Position numbers and translations under genes: made by a program
Origin: Bacillus_BD sp050389805
GTDB taxonomy: Bacteria > Bacillota > Bacilli > Bacillales > Cytobacillaceae
DNA: 64,000 nucleotides
Assembly (NCBI RefSeq): GCF_050389805.1
Contig: NZ_CP130945.1
Location: 3,224,001 to 3,288,000 of the forward strand
Direction: 5' to 3'
The notes under the pieces: generated by a model
Told to the model about the DNA's origin: nothing
Databases searched by the model: none
Seen by the model: the letters and a program-made list of their open reading frames with translations, nothing else
Part shown: one piece after another, positions 52,831 to 61,402 of the stretch
Layout of the letters: each line of letters begins with the position of its first letter
Numbering within the stretch: the stretch's first letter is position 1

Positions 52831-53092
52831 GCATTTAAAACTCCTCTCAACCTTAATAACACGGTTATTATCCCGAACATTTCATATCTATAATAAAAAG
52901 CATAATCGTTGCTTTGTTATTCAAATCTGTATAGCTAATTATATTATGTACCATTTTTCAAAAAAATAAGCGACTCATTAAAATTGCTTGTCCTTATATG
53001 GTATTCTTTTATTGAGTAATTACGGTATGTAAGCCTTTATGTTACAAATGTTAAATCCTAACTTTCCTTAATATGGAAAAAATTTAGGCTAA

Positions 53093-53118
53093 CAAAAAAG
53101 CGGGAAAATTCCCGCTTT
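53093..53118 (-). terminator. rpsO terminator
   Basis: AAAAGCGGGAA/TTCCCGCTTTT stem with a small loop and TTTTTT on the minus strand. It separates rpsO from pnp. No gene was seen in 52831-53092. Confidence 0.9.
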
Positions 53119-53125
53119 TCATCGA

Positions 53126-53395
53126 CTATCGACGTAGACCAAGTTTATTGATTAATACACGGTAACGTTGAACATCTTTATTACGTAAGTAAGTTAATAA
53201 ATTACGACGTTTACCAACCATTTTTAAAAGACCACGACGTGAATGGTGATCCTTCTTATGTGTACGTAAATGTTCATTCAAAGTGTTAATCTGTTCCGTT
53301 AGGACAGCGATTTGAACTTCTGGAGAACCAGTATCAGTTTCATGTACTTTGTACTCATTGATCAGTTCATTTTTACGTTCTTGTGTGATTGCCAT
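53126..53395 (-). CDS. rpsO: 30S ribosomal protein S15
   Basis: 89 residues from ATG 53395, with AGGAGGTG upstream; GTG 53404 is within that site and rejected. MAITQERKNELINEYKVHETDTGSPEVQIAVLTEQI and HSRRGLLKMVGKRRNLLTYL are diagnostic. It binds the 16S rRNA three-way junction in the central domain. The 100 bases upstream can fold into short stems and may carry autoregulation. Confidence 0.99.
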   Translation of the reverse strand: MAITQERKNELINEYKVHETDTGSPEVQIAVLTEQINTLNEHLRTHKKDHHSRRGLLKMVGKRRNLLTYLRNKDVQRYRVLINKLGLRR

Positions 53396-53399
53396 CCTG

Positions 53400-53450
53400 T
53401 TCACCTCCTAATAATAATCCCCTGCTACTGAGCAAGCGTTGGTGAGTCGC
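53400..53450 (-). promoter_or_regulatory. Possible rpsO leader structure
   Basis: On the minus strand TTGG...CCAA and TGCT-CAGT-AGCA form two stems just before the AGGAGGTG site. S15 autoregulation through a multi-helix leader is known in Geobacillus/Bacillus. This is a tentative match by eye. Confidence 0.3.
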
Positions 53451-53497
53451 GATGCCAAGTATAGGTTCATTTGATACGTTAATAAGAATACAACTTT

Positions 53498-54472
53498 TTA
53501 TGACAAAATGCAAGTATCTGTAGTGTTTTTTTCGAAGTATTCTTTCGTATTCTGCTTATCTCTTTCGATTTGTGCTGTTAATTCATCGATACCTGAAAAT
53601 TTCATTTCACTTCTTAATCTTCGATACCAAATGACGGTTACTTTTTCCTCGTATATGCTGCCTTCAAAGTCAAAAATATACACCTCAACTGATGGTTTGT
53701 CAGCTTTTTCCTTGTGAAATGTCGGTTTATATCCTACATTACAAACACCGTTATAAACTTTCCCAGTAGCAGCAATCTTGAACTTTACCGCATACACCCC
53801 TGTAGGTGGAAGGAGATACTGGGGCTCTATATCTACATTTGCTGTTGGAAACCCGATTTTTCTTCCCCGCTTCTCACCATGTATGACTGTACCACTTGTA
53901 CGATAATACCGTCCGAGTATTGGGAGTAATTGATCCATTTCTCCATCCTTAATATGAGAACGAATTAGGGTTGAACTTATTTTTTCTTCGCCAAATTGGA
54001 GTTTATCAATCACTGAAAAAGTAAATTGCTTTCTAGAATGAAAGGGGAGTGTTTCCATTGTTCCTTTCCCCAATCTTCCATATGTATAGTCAAACCCTGC
54101 AACCACATGTTTTACATTTAAATCAATTAAGTAGTGATCAACAAATTCCTGGGGAAGGAGATTGGCAAATGCTTCAGTAAACCGGACTACAAAAAAGTAG
54201 TCTACTTCGAGACTGCTTAAGAGTCTAATTTTTTCTTCAAGGGGGGTAATATATTTAACATGTTTTACACTTCTTCCAAGAACAACAGAAGGATGTGGAT
54301 CAAAAGACATGACTGCACTTTTTAAGCCTCTTGCTTTAGCTTCTTCTTTGGCGGTTTTTATTACTTTTTGATGTCCTAAATGAATGCCGTCAAAAAAACC
54401 TAGTGCCATTACGAGCTGAGAGATTTCCTCGCGCTTTACATGGTGCGGATATTCTAGATAACATACTTTCAC
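53498..54472 (-). CDS. ribF: Bifunctional riboflavin kinase/FAD synthetase
   Basis: Converts riboflavin to FMN and FAD. It is 324 residues. The N-terminal nucleotidyltransferase domain has MALGFFDGIHLGHQKVI, VAGFDYTYGRLGKG and ISSTLIRSHIKDG. The C-terminal flavokinase domain has GTVIHGEKRGRKIGFPTANV, PPTGVYAVK and GVCNVGYKPTF. In B. subtilis the gene is also called ribC. It lies between truB and rpsO as usual. The start ATG 54472 has a weak AAGGTG region upstream. Confidence 0.97.
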   Translation of the reverse strand: MKVCYLEYPHHVKREEISQLVMALGFFDGIHLGHQKVIKTAKEEAKARGLKSAVMSFDPHPSVVLGRSVKHVKYITPLEEKIRLLSSLEVDYFFVVRFTEAFANLLPQEFVDHYLIDLNVKHVVAGFDYTYGRLGKGTMETLPFHSRKQFTFSVIDKLQFGEEKISSTLIRSHIKDGEMDQLLPILGRYYRTSGTVIHGEKRGRKIGFPTANVDIEPQYLLPPTGVYAVKFKIAATGKVYNGVCNVGYKPTFHKEKADKPSVEVYIFDFEGSIYEEKVTVIWYRRLRSEMKFSGIDELTAQIERDKQNTKEYFEKNTTDTCILS

Positions 54473-54505
54473 GATTTCTCACCTTTTTCTATACTTCGAA
54501 AACGA

Positions 54506-55423
54506 TTAAAGAGCAGTACGTAATACTTTGGAGGGTTTCATCAATCCTGGTTTTTGGGGATGATGAAAATAAATCGCTAACGCATGACCTTCTTCCGACT
54601 CTATAACAATTAAAGATTTTTCATCCTCAAGTGATGGTGGAACGGGAAGGACTGCCCCATTTTTAACTTTCTCCGCTATTTTATCATTTATCGCATATTT
54701 CGGCAAATGGCTCAATGCTGTTTCCAATGGATATAGAATCTCTTCTATTGATTCTTCATTCATTTTTTCTTCAATCTGTTCAAAAGTCACACACTCCTCT
54801 AACGTGAATGTTCCAGACTGAACTCTACATAAATCAGACATATGAGAAGGATAACCCAAGGCTTCTCCGATCATGACAGCTAATGTACGAACATAAGTAC
54901 CTTTGCTGCATGCTACCCGAAATCGAAAGGATATTTGTTCTCCATTAAATTCATGGCGAGAATCTAATAATTCTAATGAATAAATTTGAACCTTTCTTGA
55001 TGGACGCTCAACCTCTATCCCTTGTCTCGCATATTCATATAGTCTCTTACCATTCACTTTCACTGCCGAGAACATAGGGGGTGTCTGAGTTAATTCTCCC
55101 GTCATTGATTGAAAAATATTTATAATCTCTTCTTTTAAAATCACTCGATCTACTTTCTTTTCCATGACAACTTCTCCAGAAACATCTTCGGTCGTTGTGG
55201 AATAGCCAAGAGTTACCTCCCCTTCATAGGCTTTTCCCGCATCTGTTAAATACTCCGCTACCTTTGTTGCTTTTCCAACACAAATCGGTAATACACCAGT
55301 TACATCAGGATCTAATGTGCCGGTATGACCAATTTTTTTCGTTTTTAAAATTTTTCTAAGCTTAAATACACAATCATGTGATGTCATCCCTTTCGGTTTA
55401 TAAAGCGGGATAATTCCTTCCAT
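54506..55423 (-). CDS. truB: tRNA pseudouridine-55 synthase
   Basis: Makes pseudouridine 55 in the T-loop of tRNAs. It is 305 residues. The catalytic aspartate is in GHTGTLDPDVTGVLPICVG near residue 39. GIIPLYKPKGMTSHDCV is the N-terminal block, GKRLYEYARQGIEVERPSR and CSKGTYVRTL the RNA-contacting parts, and a PUA-like domain follows at about 230-300. The start ATG 55423 has GGAATGG upstream. rbfA precedes it with a terminator in between. Confidence 0.97.
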   Translation of the reverse strand: MEGIIPLYKPKGMTSHDCVFKLRKILKTKKIGHTGTLDPDVTGVLPICVGKATKVAEYLTDAGKAYEGEVTLGYSTTTEDVSGEVVMEKKVDRVILKEEIINIFQSMTGELTQTPPMFSAVKVNGKRLYEYARQGIEVERPSRKVQIYSLELLDSRHEFNGEQISFRFRVACSKGTYVRTLAVMIGEALGYPSHMSDLCRVQSGTFTLEECVTFEQIEEKMNEESIEEILYPLETALSHLPKYAINDKIAEKVKNGAVLPVPPSLEDEKSLIVIESEEGHALAIYFHHPQKPGLMKPSKVLRTAL

Positions 55424-55438
55424 TTTTCCATTCCTTTC

Positions 55439-55475
55439 TTAAAAAAATGGATAGACAAAGTGTCTACCCATTTTT
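55439..55475 (-). terminator. rbfA terminator
   Basis: AAAAATGGATAGACA/TGTCTACCCATTTTT with one mismatch and a 3-base loop; TTTTTT follows on the minus strand. It divides the nusA-infB-rbfA operon from truB-ribF. Confidence 0.85.
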
Positions 55476-55489
55476 ACTAGTATTTCAAA

Positions 55490-55840
55490 TTAATTTTTTT
55501 CCTCATTTCGAATCTGATGTAATAAAGTGTCAATTCTATTTCCATAGCCAATGGATTCATCAAATTCAAAGGTGATTTCAGGAGTTTTTCGCAAACGAAT
55601 TCTTTGACCAATTTCTGAACGAATAAAGCCCTTTGCTTTAGCTAAACCAAGCAAAGTGTTTTCACGTTGATTTTCGTCACCTAGTACTGAGATATAGACA
55701 GTTGCTTGTTGAAGATCTCCCGTCAATTGTACATCTGTCACGGTAACAAACCCAATACGTGGATCTTTAATTTTCCGACCGATAATTTCGCCTAGTTCTT
55801 TTTTCATTTGCTCTCCTACACGATTAGCTCTTACACTCAT
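55490..55840 (-). CDS. rbfA: Ribosome-binding factor A
   Basis: A KH-fold maturation factor of the 30S subunit. It is 116 residues. ANRVGEQMKKELGEIIGRKIKDPRIGFVTVTDV is the family start, with TVYISVLGDENQRENTLLGLAKAKGFIRSEIGQRI and PEITFEFDESIGYGNRIDTLL following. The start ATG 55840 has AGGTGAG upstream. It follows ylxP after a 205-bp gap occupied by a copy of the repeat family. Confidence 0.97.
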   Translation of the reverse strand: MSVRANRVGEQMKKELGEIIGRKIKDPRIGFVTVTDVQLTGDLQQATVYISVLGDENQRENTLLGLAKAKGFIRSEIGQRIRLRKTPEITFEFDESIGYGNRIDTLLHQIRNEEKN

Positions 55841-55860
55841 ATTCTCACCTCACACCTGAT

Positions 55861-56051
55861 TAAATTCGCCCGCCGAAATTGCGCCTTAAATTTTCATCAC
55901 GCCTCACAACGCCAAATCCGCATGTGAAAAAATCCTTGATATCCGCCGGAGGCTTAACTTCATTCAGCGTAATTTTAAATCATTTAAACGATAGACCTTT
56001 ATTACATTCACTGCTTACAAAGTGAAGGTCTTTAGCTTGATGAAGTTAAAG
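55861..56051. repeat. Repeat family member B (inverted TTAACTTCATTCAGC arms)
   Basis: Shares AAATTCG.CCG.CGAA.TTGCGCC and ATCCGCCGGAGGCTTAACTTCATTCAGC with copy C. The left arm is 55953-55968 and the right arm GCTTGATGAAGTTAAAG is 56035-56051. An inner AGACCTT..CACT/AGTG..AAGGTCT hairpin fills the centre. The ylxP stop codon (56046-56048) lies in the right arm. Non-coding. Confidence 0.75.
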
Positions 56052-56327
56052 CCATTCTATATCGGTGATCGTTCTTTCTATTTCGGGAAACGAATCAATA
56101 AATTTGAGGGCATTTTGTAATTCAATTTCTGCTGGATTACGTGCAGAAGCCACAACGGCAATCGCAATTTTACTTCTCTGCCAAGTATCTTGAAAGTCCA
56201 CTTCCGAAACAGATACATTAAACTTTTGCTTTAATCTAGACATGATTCTTTGCAAAACAGCCCTTTTATCTTTTAAAGAATGGGCATCATAAATGATGCA
56301 TTCGCAGGCTAATAAGCCAACTATCAT
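56046..56327 (-). CDS. ylxP: YlxP family protein (DUF503)
   Basis: 93 residues with the DUF503 pattern: MIVGLLACECIIYDAHSLKDKRAVLQRIMSRLKQKFNVSVSEV and a central ALKFIDSFPEIER. It is a ferredoxin-like small protein, co-conserved with infB and rbfA and thought to act in ribosome maturation. Its ATG shares one base with the infB stop (TAATG), so translation is coupled. Its stop codon lies in repeat copy B. Confidence 0.94.
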   Translation of the reverse strand: MIVGLLACECIIYDAHSLKDKRAVLQRIMSRLKQKFNVSVSEVDFQDTWQRSKIAIAVVASARNPAEIELQNALKFIDSFPEIERTITDIEWL

Positions 56328-58504
56328 TAACGTCCCACTTCTTCCATGATATATGCTTCAATGACGTCGCTTTCTTTCACATCATTAAAATTCTTAATTG
56401 TAATTCCACATTCATAACCTTGACTAACTTCTTTTACATCATCTTTAAAACGCTTAAGAGCATCAATCTCGCCTTCAAAAATAACTACTCCATCGCGAAT
56501 GAGTCGAACTCCACTGTCTCGTGTAATTTTACCATCTGTTACATAACTACCCGCAATAGTACCAACTTTTGATACTTTGAAGGTTTGACGAACTTCTGCT
56601 TGACCAATAATTTTTTCTTCAAATTCAGGATCAAGCATCCCTTGCATAGCCGCTTCAATTTCTTCAATTACTTTATAAATGATTCGGTGAAGACGTATAT
56701 CAACGCCTTCTGCTTCTGCAGCATTTTTTGCATTATTATCAGGACGAACGTTGAACCCAATCACAATGGCATTTGAAGCTGCAGCCAAACTTATATCGGA
56801 TTCATTAATTGCGCCAACTGCTGTGTGAATAATTTTGATTTTAACTCCTTCTACATCAATTTTATATAAAGATGCAGCTAATGCTTCTGCAGAACCTTGT
56901 ACGTCTGCTTTAATAATAAGGTTAAGCTCCTTCATTTCCCCTTGTTTCATATGTTCAAATAGGTTTTCTAAGCTTACCTTCGTTTTTTCACTTCGTTGTG
57001 CTTGTAGTGCCATCGATGCTCTTACTTCTCCAACTTGTCTAGCTGTTTTTTCATCTTCAAATACAACAAATCGATCTCCAGCTAAAGGAACATCATTTAA
57101 TCCTGTGATTTCAACCGGCGTGGATGGTCCAGCTTCCTTCACACGACGACCCAAATCATTTACCATGGCACGAACACGACCATAAGTATTACCGACAACG
57201 ATCGGATCCCCAATCTTTAATGTACCGTTTTGAACAAGTAATGTGGCAACAGAACCTTTTCCTTTATCTAAGCGAGCTTCAATAACTGTACCTAATGCTT
57301 TTCGATTTGGATTGGCCTTATATTCTTCTACTTCACTAACAAGAAGGATCATTTCAAGTAAGTCATCAATTCCCTCACCTGTTTTTGCAGAAAGTGGAAC
57401 AAAGATTGTGTCTCCACCCCATGCCTCTGGGACAAGACCATGTTCTGTTAATTCCTGCATCACTCGATCAGGGTTTGCAGTTGGTTTATCAATCTTATTG
57501 ACCGCTACAATAATTGGAACCTCAGCTGCTTTCGCATGATTGAGAGCTTCAACCGTTTGTGGCATAACCCCATCATCTGCTGCAACAACTAGAATGGTAA
57601 TATCAGTGATTTGAGCTCCTCGCGCACGCATCGTTGTAAAAGCAGCATGTCCAGGAGTATCCAAGAATGTTATTTTCTTACCGTTTTCTACAACTTGGTA
57701 GGCACCAATATGTTGAGTGATTCCTCCTGCTTCCCCAGCTGTTACTTTAGTATGGCGAATTGCATCAAGTGTAGTAGTTTTCCCGTGGTCAACGTGACCC
57801 ATGATTGTGACAACAGAGGGTCTTTCGACTAAGTCCTCCTCATTATCTTCTGTAAAGTAAACCTCTAGATCTGTAGTGTCTACTCTTATTTCTTCTTCTA
57901 CTTCTACTCCATACTCACCTGCAATTAATTCAATCGCATCTTTATCAAGATCTTGGTTGATTGTTGCCATAACACCAAGTAAAAATAGCTTTTTAATAAT
58001 TTCTGAAGGTTCTCGATGCAATTTCTTAGCCAACTCGGCAACTGTCAGTGAATCACTAAACGTAATTTTTTCAGGTAATTCTTTTTCCTTCTTCTTTTCA
58101 GGTGGAGTGTGGTGTTGGGCTTGCTTATGGTTTTGATTTTTCCCTTTATTCTTACCCTGATTATTTCTGTTTTGATTAGTACTTTTACCTTTATTTCGAT
58201 TATTTGAATGTGATGGTGAATGATTCGAAGGTTTCTTCGCTCCTGCCTTTGCTTTGCTATTATCTACCGAACCACCCTCATTAGCATTACGTTTTACAGC
58301 TTGTTGAGGTTGTGTCTTTGCTGTTTTTTCCGACTGTGTTTCATTAGTTTTTTGATAAATTCCATCTAATTTCTTCATTGCATCATCCTCTATAGTTGTC
58401 ATATGGTTGGAAACTTCAATCCCCATCTCTTTTAACTTTGAAATTACTTCCTTACTCGAAATATTATGTTTTTTTGCGTATTCATACACGCGCATTTTTA
58501 CCAT
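56327..58504 (-). CDS. infB: Translation initiation factor IF-2
   Basis: GTPase bringing initiator tRNA to the 30S subunit. From ATG 58504 (GGGGGTG upstream) it has 725 residues and begins KMRVYEYAKKHNISSKEV, the IF2_N domain. An extension to 58561 is rejected. A basic, N/Q-rich linker (about 60-140) contains many NRN/KGK segments. The second IF2_N lies at about 155-205. G1 is GHVDHGKTT, G3 DTPGHAAF, and G4 NKID. Domains II-IV follow (PVEITGLNDVPLAGD, GFNVRPDNNAKNAAEAEGVDIRLH). Confidence 0.98.
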   Translation of the reverse strand: MVKMRVYEYAKKHNISSKEVISKLKEMGIEVSNHMTTIEDDAMKKLDGIYQKTNETQSEKTAKTQPQQAVKRNANEGGSVDNSKAKAGAKKPSNHSPSHSNNRNKGKSTNQNRNNQGKNKGKNQNHKQAQHHTPPEKKKEKELPEKITFSDSLTVAELAKKLHREPSEIIKKLFLLGVMATINQDLDKDAIELIAGEYGVEVEEEIRVDTTDLEVYFTEDNEEDLVERPSVVTIMGHVDHGKTTTLDAIRHTKVTAGEAGGITQHIGAYQVVENGKKITFLDTPGHAAFTTMRARGAQITDITILVVAADDGVMPQTVEALNHAKAAEVPIIVAVNKIDKPTANPDRVMQELTEHGLVPEAWGGDTIFVPLSAKTGEGIDDLLEMILLVSEVEEYKANPNRKALGTVIEARLDKGKGSVATLLVQNGTLKIGDPIVVGNTYGRVRAMVNDLGRRVKEAGPSTPVEITGLNDVPLAGDRFVVFEDEKTARQVGEVRASMALQAQRSEKTKVSLENLFEHMKQGEMKELNLIIKADVQGSAEALAASLYKIDVEGVKIKIIHTAVGAINESDISLAAASNAIVIGFNVRPDNNAKNAAEAEGVDIRLHRIIYKVIEEIEAAMQGMLDPEFEEKIIGQAEVRQTFKVSKVGTIAGSYVTDGKITRDSGVRLIRDGVVIFEGEIDALKRFKDDVKEVSQGYECGITIKNFNDVKESDVIEAYIMEEVGR

Positions 58505-58523
58505 ACTTTCACCCCCGCTGATA

Positions 58524-58826
58524 TTAATCGAGCAGCGATAACATTTTTTTTGCAAATCCACTATCTAAAATCGAAATAACCACGCGGGCATCTTTTCCAA
58601 TCGCATGTCCTAAAACGTAACGATTTTCCACGATTCTGATTGGAACCTGATAGGATCTACATTTATCTGTTATTTTCTTAGTCGTATTAGCAGATGCATC
58701 TGCTGATAACAGAACTAGTTTCGCTTTTCCGTTCCTGATTTCTTTAACGGATAATTCTTCGCCCGATATAATTTTCCCCGCTCGATTCGCTAATCCAACT
58801 AATGATATCCATTTCTGTCCATCCAT
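58524..58826 (-). CDS. ylxQ: L7Ae-family K-turn RNA-binding protein YlxQ
   Basis: 100 residues with the L7Ae/L30e fold: ISLVGLANRAGKIISGEELSVKEIRNGKAKLVLLSADASANTTKKI. The segment GLANRAGK is the K-turn recognition loop. It is found in the nusA-infB operon of most Firmicutes and associates with RNase P RNA or ribosomal K-turns in relatives. Start shares a base with the rnpM stop (TAATG). Confidence 0.95.
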   Translation of the reverse strand: MDGQKWISLVGLANRAGKIISGEELSVKEIRNGKAKLVLLSADASANTTKKITDKCRSYQVPIRIVENRYVLGHAIGKDARVVISILDSGFAKKMLSLLD

Positions 58827-59107
58827 TAGGAGTTTGAATTCCTTTCTTCAACCAGTTCCAATAACTCTTCATAAATCGAGTTATCTATTGAAACTTGTAA
58901 GTGATTAGCTAATACGTTTTTCTTTTTTGCTGTTAAAATTGTATCTTTATCCAAGGAAAGATATGCGCCCCTACCAGATTTTTTACCTGTTAAGTCAACC
59001 GATACTTCTCCTTCTTTTGAACGAACGATTCGTACCAATTCTTTTTTAGGTTTCATTTCACCTGTTACAACACATTTGCGCAAAGGAACTTTTTTTCGAG
59101 TTGCCAT
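58826..59107 (-). CDS. rnpM: RNase P modulator RnpM (YlxR)
   Basis: 93 residues (DUF448). PLRKCVVTGEMKPKKELVRIV and the signature GRGAYLSLD are diagnostic. In B. subtilis YlxR binds RNase P RNA and modulates its activity; it also affects glucose-responsive gene expression. It starts 18 bp after nusA with a GGGG ribosome site and is coupled to ylxQ by one-base overlap. Confidence 0.95.
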   Translation of the reverse strand: MATRKKVPLRKCVVTGEMKPKKELVRIVRSKEGEVSVDLTGKKSGRGAYLSLDKDTILTAKKKNVLANHLQVSIDNSIYEELLELVEERNSNS

Positions 59108-59125
59108 CTTTATCCCCCCTTGGTA

Positions 59126-60307
59126 TTACTTAAGGTTTTCATTAGAATCATTAGAATCATCATAATTACTTAAAAGATTGTCATCAGAATGTTCTTCTAT
59201 TTCAACATGATAATCATCTAATTCTTCTTCATCATAATTTAAGAGTGATTCATTCCGAGGATAAACTCCTGCTTCACGTGCATCACTTTCAGATTTAATA
59301 TCTATTTTCCATCCTGTTAATTTAGCTGCCAATCTTGCGTTTTGTCCACGTTTACCAATCGCCAAAGAAAGCTGATAATCTGGAACAATGACCGTTGTTG
59401 CCTTTTCTTCCTCATTCACAATAACATCAAGTACTTTAGAAGGACTTAAGGCATTTGCAACAAACACAACTGGATCGGGAGACCATTTCACAATATCAAT
59501 CTTTTCACCTTTTAGTTCATTAACAATAGCTTGTACACGAGATCCTTTAGGACCCACACACGAACCTACCGCATCCACTTCATCATTATCTGAATGAACC
59601 GATATTTTAGAGCGATCTCCTGCTTCCCTAGCAACCGATTTAATTTCTACAGTTCCATCATAAATTTCAGGCACTTCAATTTCAAATAATCGCTTTAGTA
59701 AACCTGGATGTGTCCGAGATACATAGATTTGCGGACCTTTTGTTGTTTTTTCCACTTTTGTTAAAAATACTTTAATACGGTCATGTGGTTTGTAACGTTC
59801 ATTAGGCATTTGTTCATTTGTCGGTAAAATCGCTTCGATTTTACCAAGACTAACATAAATAAACTTTGAGTCTTGTCTTTGTACAATACCTGTCATTATG
59901 TCTTCTTCACGATCGATAAATTCAGAATAAATAATGCCGCGTTCTGCTTCACGAACTCGTTGTGTTACTACTTGTTTTGCTGTTTGAGCAGCAATTCGCC
60001 CAAATTCTTTTGGAGTTACCTCAAGTTCCACAATGTCTTCTACGTGGTAATTAGGATTGATTTTTCTTGCATCCTCCAATGAAATTTCTAGTCTTGGATC
60101 AAATACTTCATCAACAACCTCTTTACGCGCAAAAACCCGCATCGTTCCAGTACCTAAGTTAATATCGATTCTAACGTTTTGTGCCTGATTATAGTTTCTG
60201 CGATAAGCCGAAATGAGTGCCGCCTCAATCGCTTCGATAATAACGTTTCTTGAAATGCCTTTTTCCTTTTCAAGTAAAACAAGAGCATCTAATAATTCAC
60301 TGCTCAT
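59126..60307 (-). CDS. nusA: Transcription termination/antitermination factor NusA
   Basis: 393 residues. The N-terminal RNA-polymerase-binding domain (about 1-130) is followed by S1 (about 135-200; GIVQRQDSKFIYVSLGKIEAILP), KH1 (about 230-275; VDAVGSCVGPKGSRVQAIVNEL) and KH2 (about 300-345; LAIGKRGQNARLAAKLTGW). A short acidic tail (EEELDDYHVEIEEHSDDN) replaces the proteobacterial C-terminal repeats. The start ATG 60307 follows GGGGGG. It enhances pausing and intrinsic termination, which fits the many hairpin terminators here. Confidence 0.98.
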   Translation of the reverse strand: MSSELLDALVLLEKEKGISRNVIIEAIEAALISAYRRNYNQAQNVRIDINLGTGTMRVFARKEVVDEVFDPRLEISLEDARKINPNYHVEDIVELEVTPKEFGRIAAQTAKQVVTQRVREAERGIIYSEFIDREEDIMTGIVQRQDSKFIYVSLGKIEAILPTNEQMPNERYKPHDRIKVFLTKVEKTTKGPQIYVSRTHPGLLKRLFEIEVPEIYDGTVEIKSVAREAGDRSKISVHSDNDEVDAVGSCVGPKGSRVQAIVNELKGEKIDIVKWSPDPVVFVANALSPSKVLDVIVNEEEKATTVIVPDYQLSLAIGKRGQNARLAAKLTGWKIDIKSESDAREAGVYPRNESLLNYDEEELDDYHVEIEEHSDDNLLSNYDDSNDSNENLK

Positions 60308-60344
60308 AAAAATGGTCCCCCCCTAATCTGATAATCCAATTAAA

Positions 60345-60815
60345 TTATGAAAAAGTGACTGCAAGACGCGCAATTGCAATCTTTTCATAAGGAATCGTTA
60401 TCGTTTTCTTTCTAGTTTTTATTTTGATTTCAATAGATACTTCTGTTCCATCAAAATCAGTTAAAACTCCTTCAAACTCCTTTTCATCGTTTATGGGTTC
60501 AAAGGTTTTAATAAACACATTTTTTCCAATCGCCTTTTCAAAATCCTGTTTCTTTTTTAAAGGACGCTCCGCTCCAGGTGATGACACTTCAAGAAAATAA
60601 TTATGAGTGATGGGATCTATTTCATCTAATTTTTCACTCAACCTTTCACTTACTACACCACATTCCTCTATATCAATCCCTGCTGGTTTATCAATAAAAA
60701 CGCGCAGAAACCAATCTTTTCCCTCTTTCACATATTCCACATCTACAAGTTCAAGTTGCATTTCATCTAATATTGGCGTTACGATTTGATTTACAGTATC
60801 AATGACCTTACTCAC
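60345..60815 (-). CDS. rimP: Ribosome maturation factor RimP
   Basis: 156 residues from GTG 60815 (SKVIDTVNQIVTPIL), with GGAGG upstream; the frame's earlier ATG at 60842 is upstream of that site and rejected. LELVDVEYVKEGKDWFLRVFID, DPITHNYFLEVSSPGAERPLKK and the C-terminal IPYEKIAIARLAVTFS are family-typical. It is the first gene of the rimP-nusA-rnpM-ylxQ-infB-ylxP operon and aids 30S assembly. Confidence 0.97.
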   Translation of the reverse strand: MSKVIDTVNQIVTPILDEMQLELVDVEYVKEGKDWFLRVFIDKPAGIDIEECGVVSERLSEKLDEIDPITHNYFLEVSSPGAERPLKKKQDFEKAIGKNVFIKTFEPINDEKEFEGVLTDFDGTEVSIEIKIKTRKKTITIPYEKIAIARLAVTFS

Positions 60816-60849
60816 ACAGAGTCCCTCCTTTGCTAAAGGCAAAATATCA

Positions 60850-61037
60850 AATTCGTTCCGTCGAATTTGCGCCCGGATTTTTGCTAGCTTACTCGATAAA
60901 TTTCCTTAAAAGATCCGAGGCATCCGCCGGAGGCTTAACTTCATTCAGCTAGGGTTATATCCCCGCTGAATCTTATTATATTTTTCCTTCATTTTCCACT
61001 TCCAGGCATGGAGGAATTCTGCTGAATGAAGTTAAAG
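60850..61037. repeat. Repeat family member C, best-preserved arms
   Basis: Arms TTAACTTCATTCAGC (60935-60949) and GCTGAATGAAGTTAA (61021-61035) are exact inverted repeats 71 bases apart. Upstream of the left arm it shares TCGAATTTGCGCC and the CCGCCGGAGG block with copy B, and CTCGATAAATTTCCTTAAAAGATCCGAGG with copy A. It lies between polC and rimP. The start of the next element follows 10 bases later. Confidence 0.78.
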
Positions 61038-61046
61038 AAATTACAA

Positions 61047-61106
61047 AACTCCTGTAAATTGCTTGCTATCTATAATCTTGAAATAGATAGCGAGGGAACA
61101 GGAGTT
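61047..61106. other. Nested 60-base hairpin
   Basis: The outer perfect 9-bp stem AACTCCTGT/ACAGGAGTT and the inner perfect 9-bp stem GCTATCTAT/ATAGATAGC enclose a 9-base loop. There is no T-tract, so it is not an ordinary terminator. Located between polC and rimP. Confidence 0.7.
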
Positions 61107-61164
61107 ACAAAATCAAGCGTATTGTAAATAAAAAAGGGTAAAAATTTGTTGCAAACAATACGAA

Positions 61165-61184
61165 AGAGTGGGTTTCCCCACTCT
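61165..61184 (-). terminator. polC stem-loop terminator (weak tail)
   Basis: AGAGTGGG/CCCACTCT perfect 8-bp stem with a TTTC loop. The tail on the minus strand is TTCGTATTG, so termination efficiency is uncertain. Confidence 0.55.
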
Positions 61185-61251
61185 TAGTTACTAGAGTTAT
61201 CCTTAGTATTTCCAATAAAACTATAACATATCCAAATATTTAATGCAAACG

Positions 61252-61371
61252 TGAAAAGCGGAAGCGGCTGCTCAGACCCAACAGGCATAAGATAAGCCGG
61301 CGTGAAGGTGTACTTTACCTTCTCGACGGATTAGCTAATGACCCAGAGGGTCTAGCCGCTGTAGCTAGACA
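61252..61371. repeat. Dispersed Bacillaceae intergenic element (GAAAAGCGGAAGCG type)
   Basis: Begins GAAAAGCGGAAGCGG, contains ACAGGCATAAGATAAGC and GACGGATTAGCTAATGACCC, and ends GTAGCTAGACAA. This is the framework of a short non-coding repeat I recognise from many Bacillus intergenic regions. AGCGGCT..AGACCC pairs with GGGTCTAGCCGCT across the element. Non-coding. Confidence 0.65.
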
Positions 61372-61402
61372 ATTGAAATAGAAAAGGACTTGACTTTATT
61401 CA

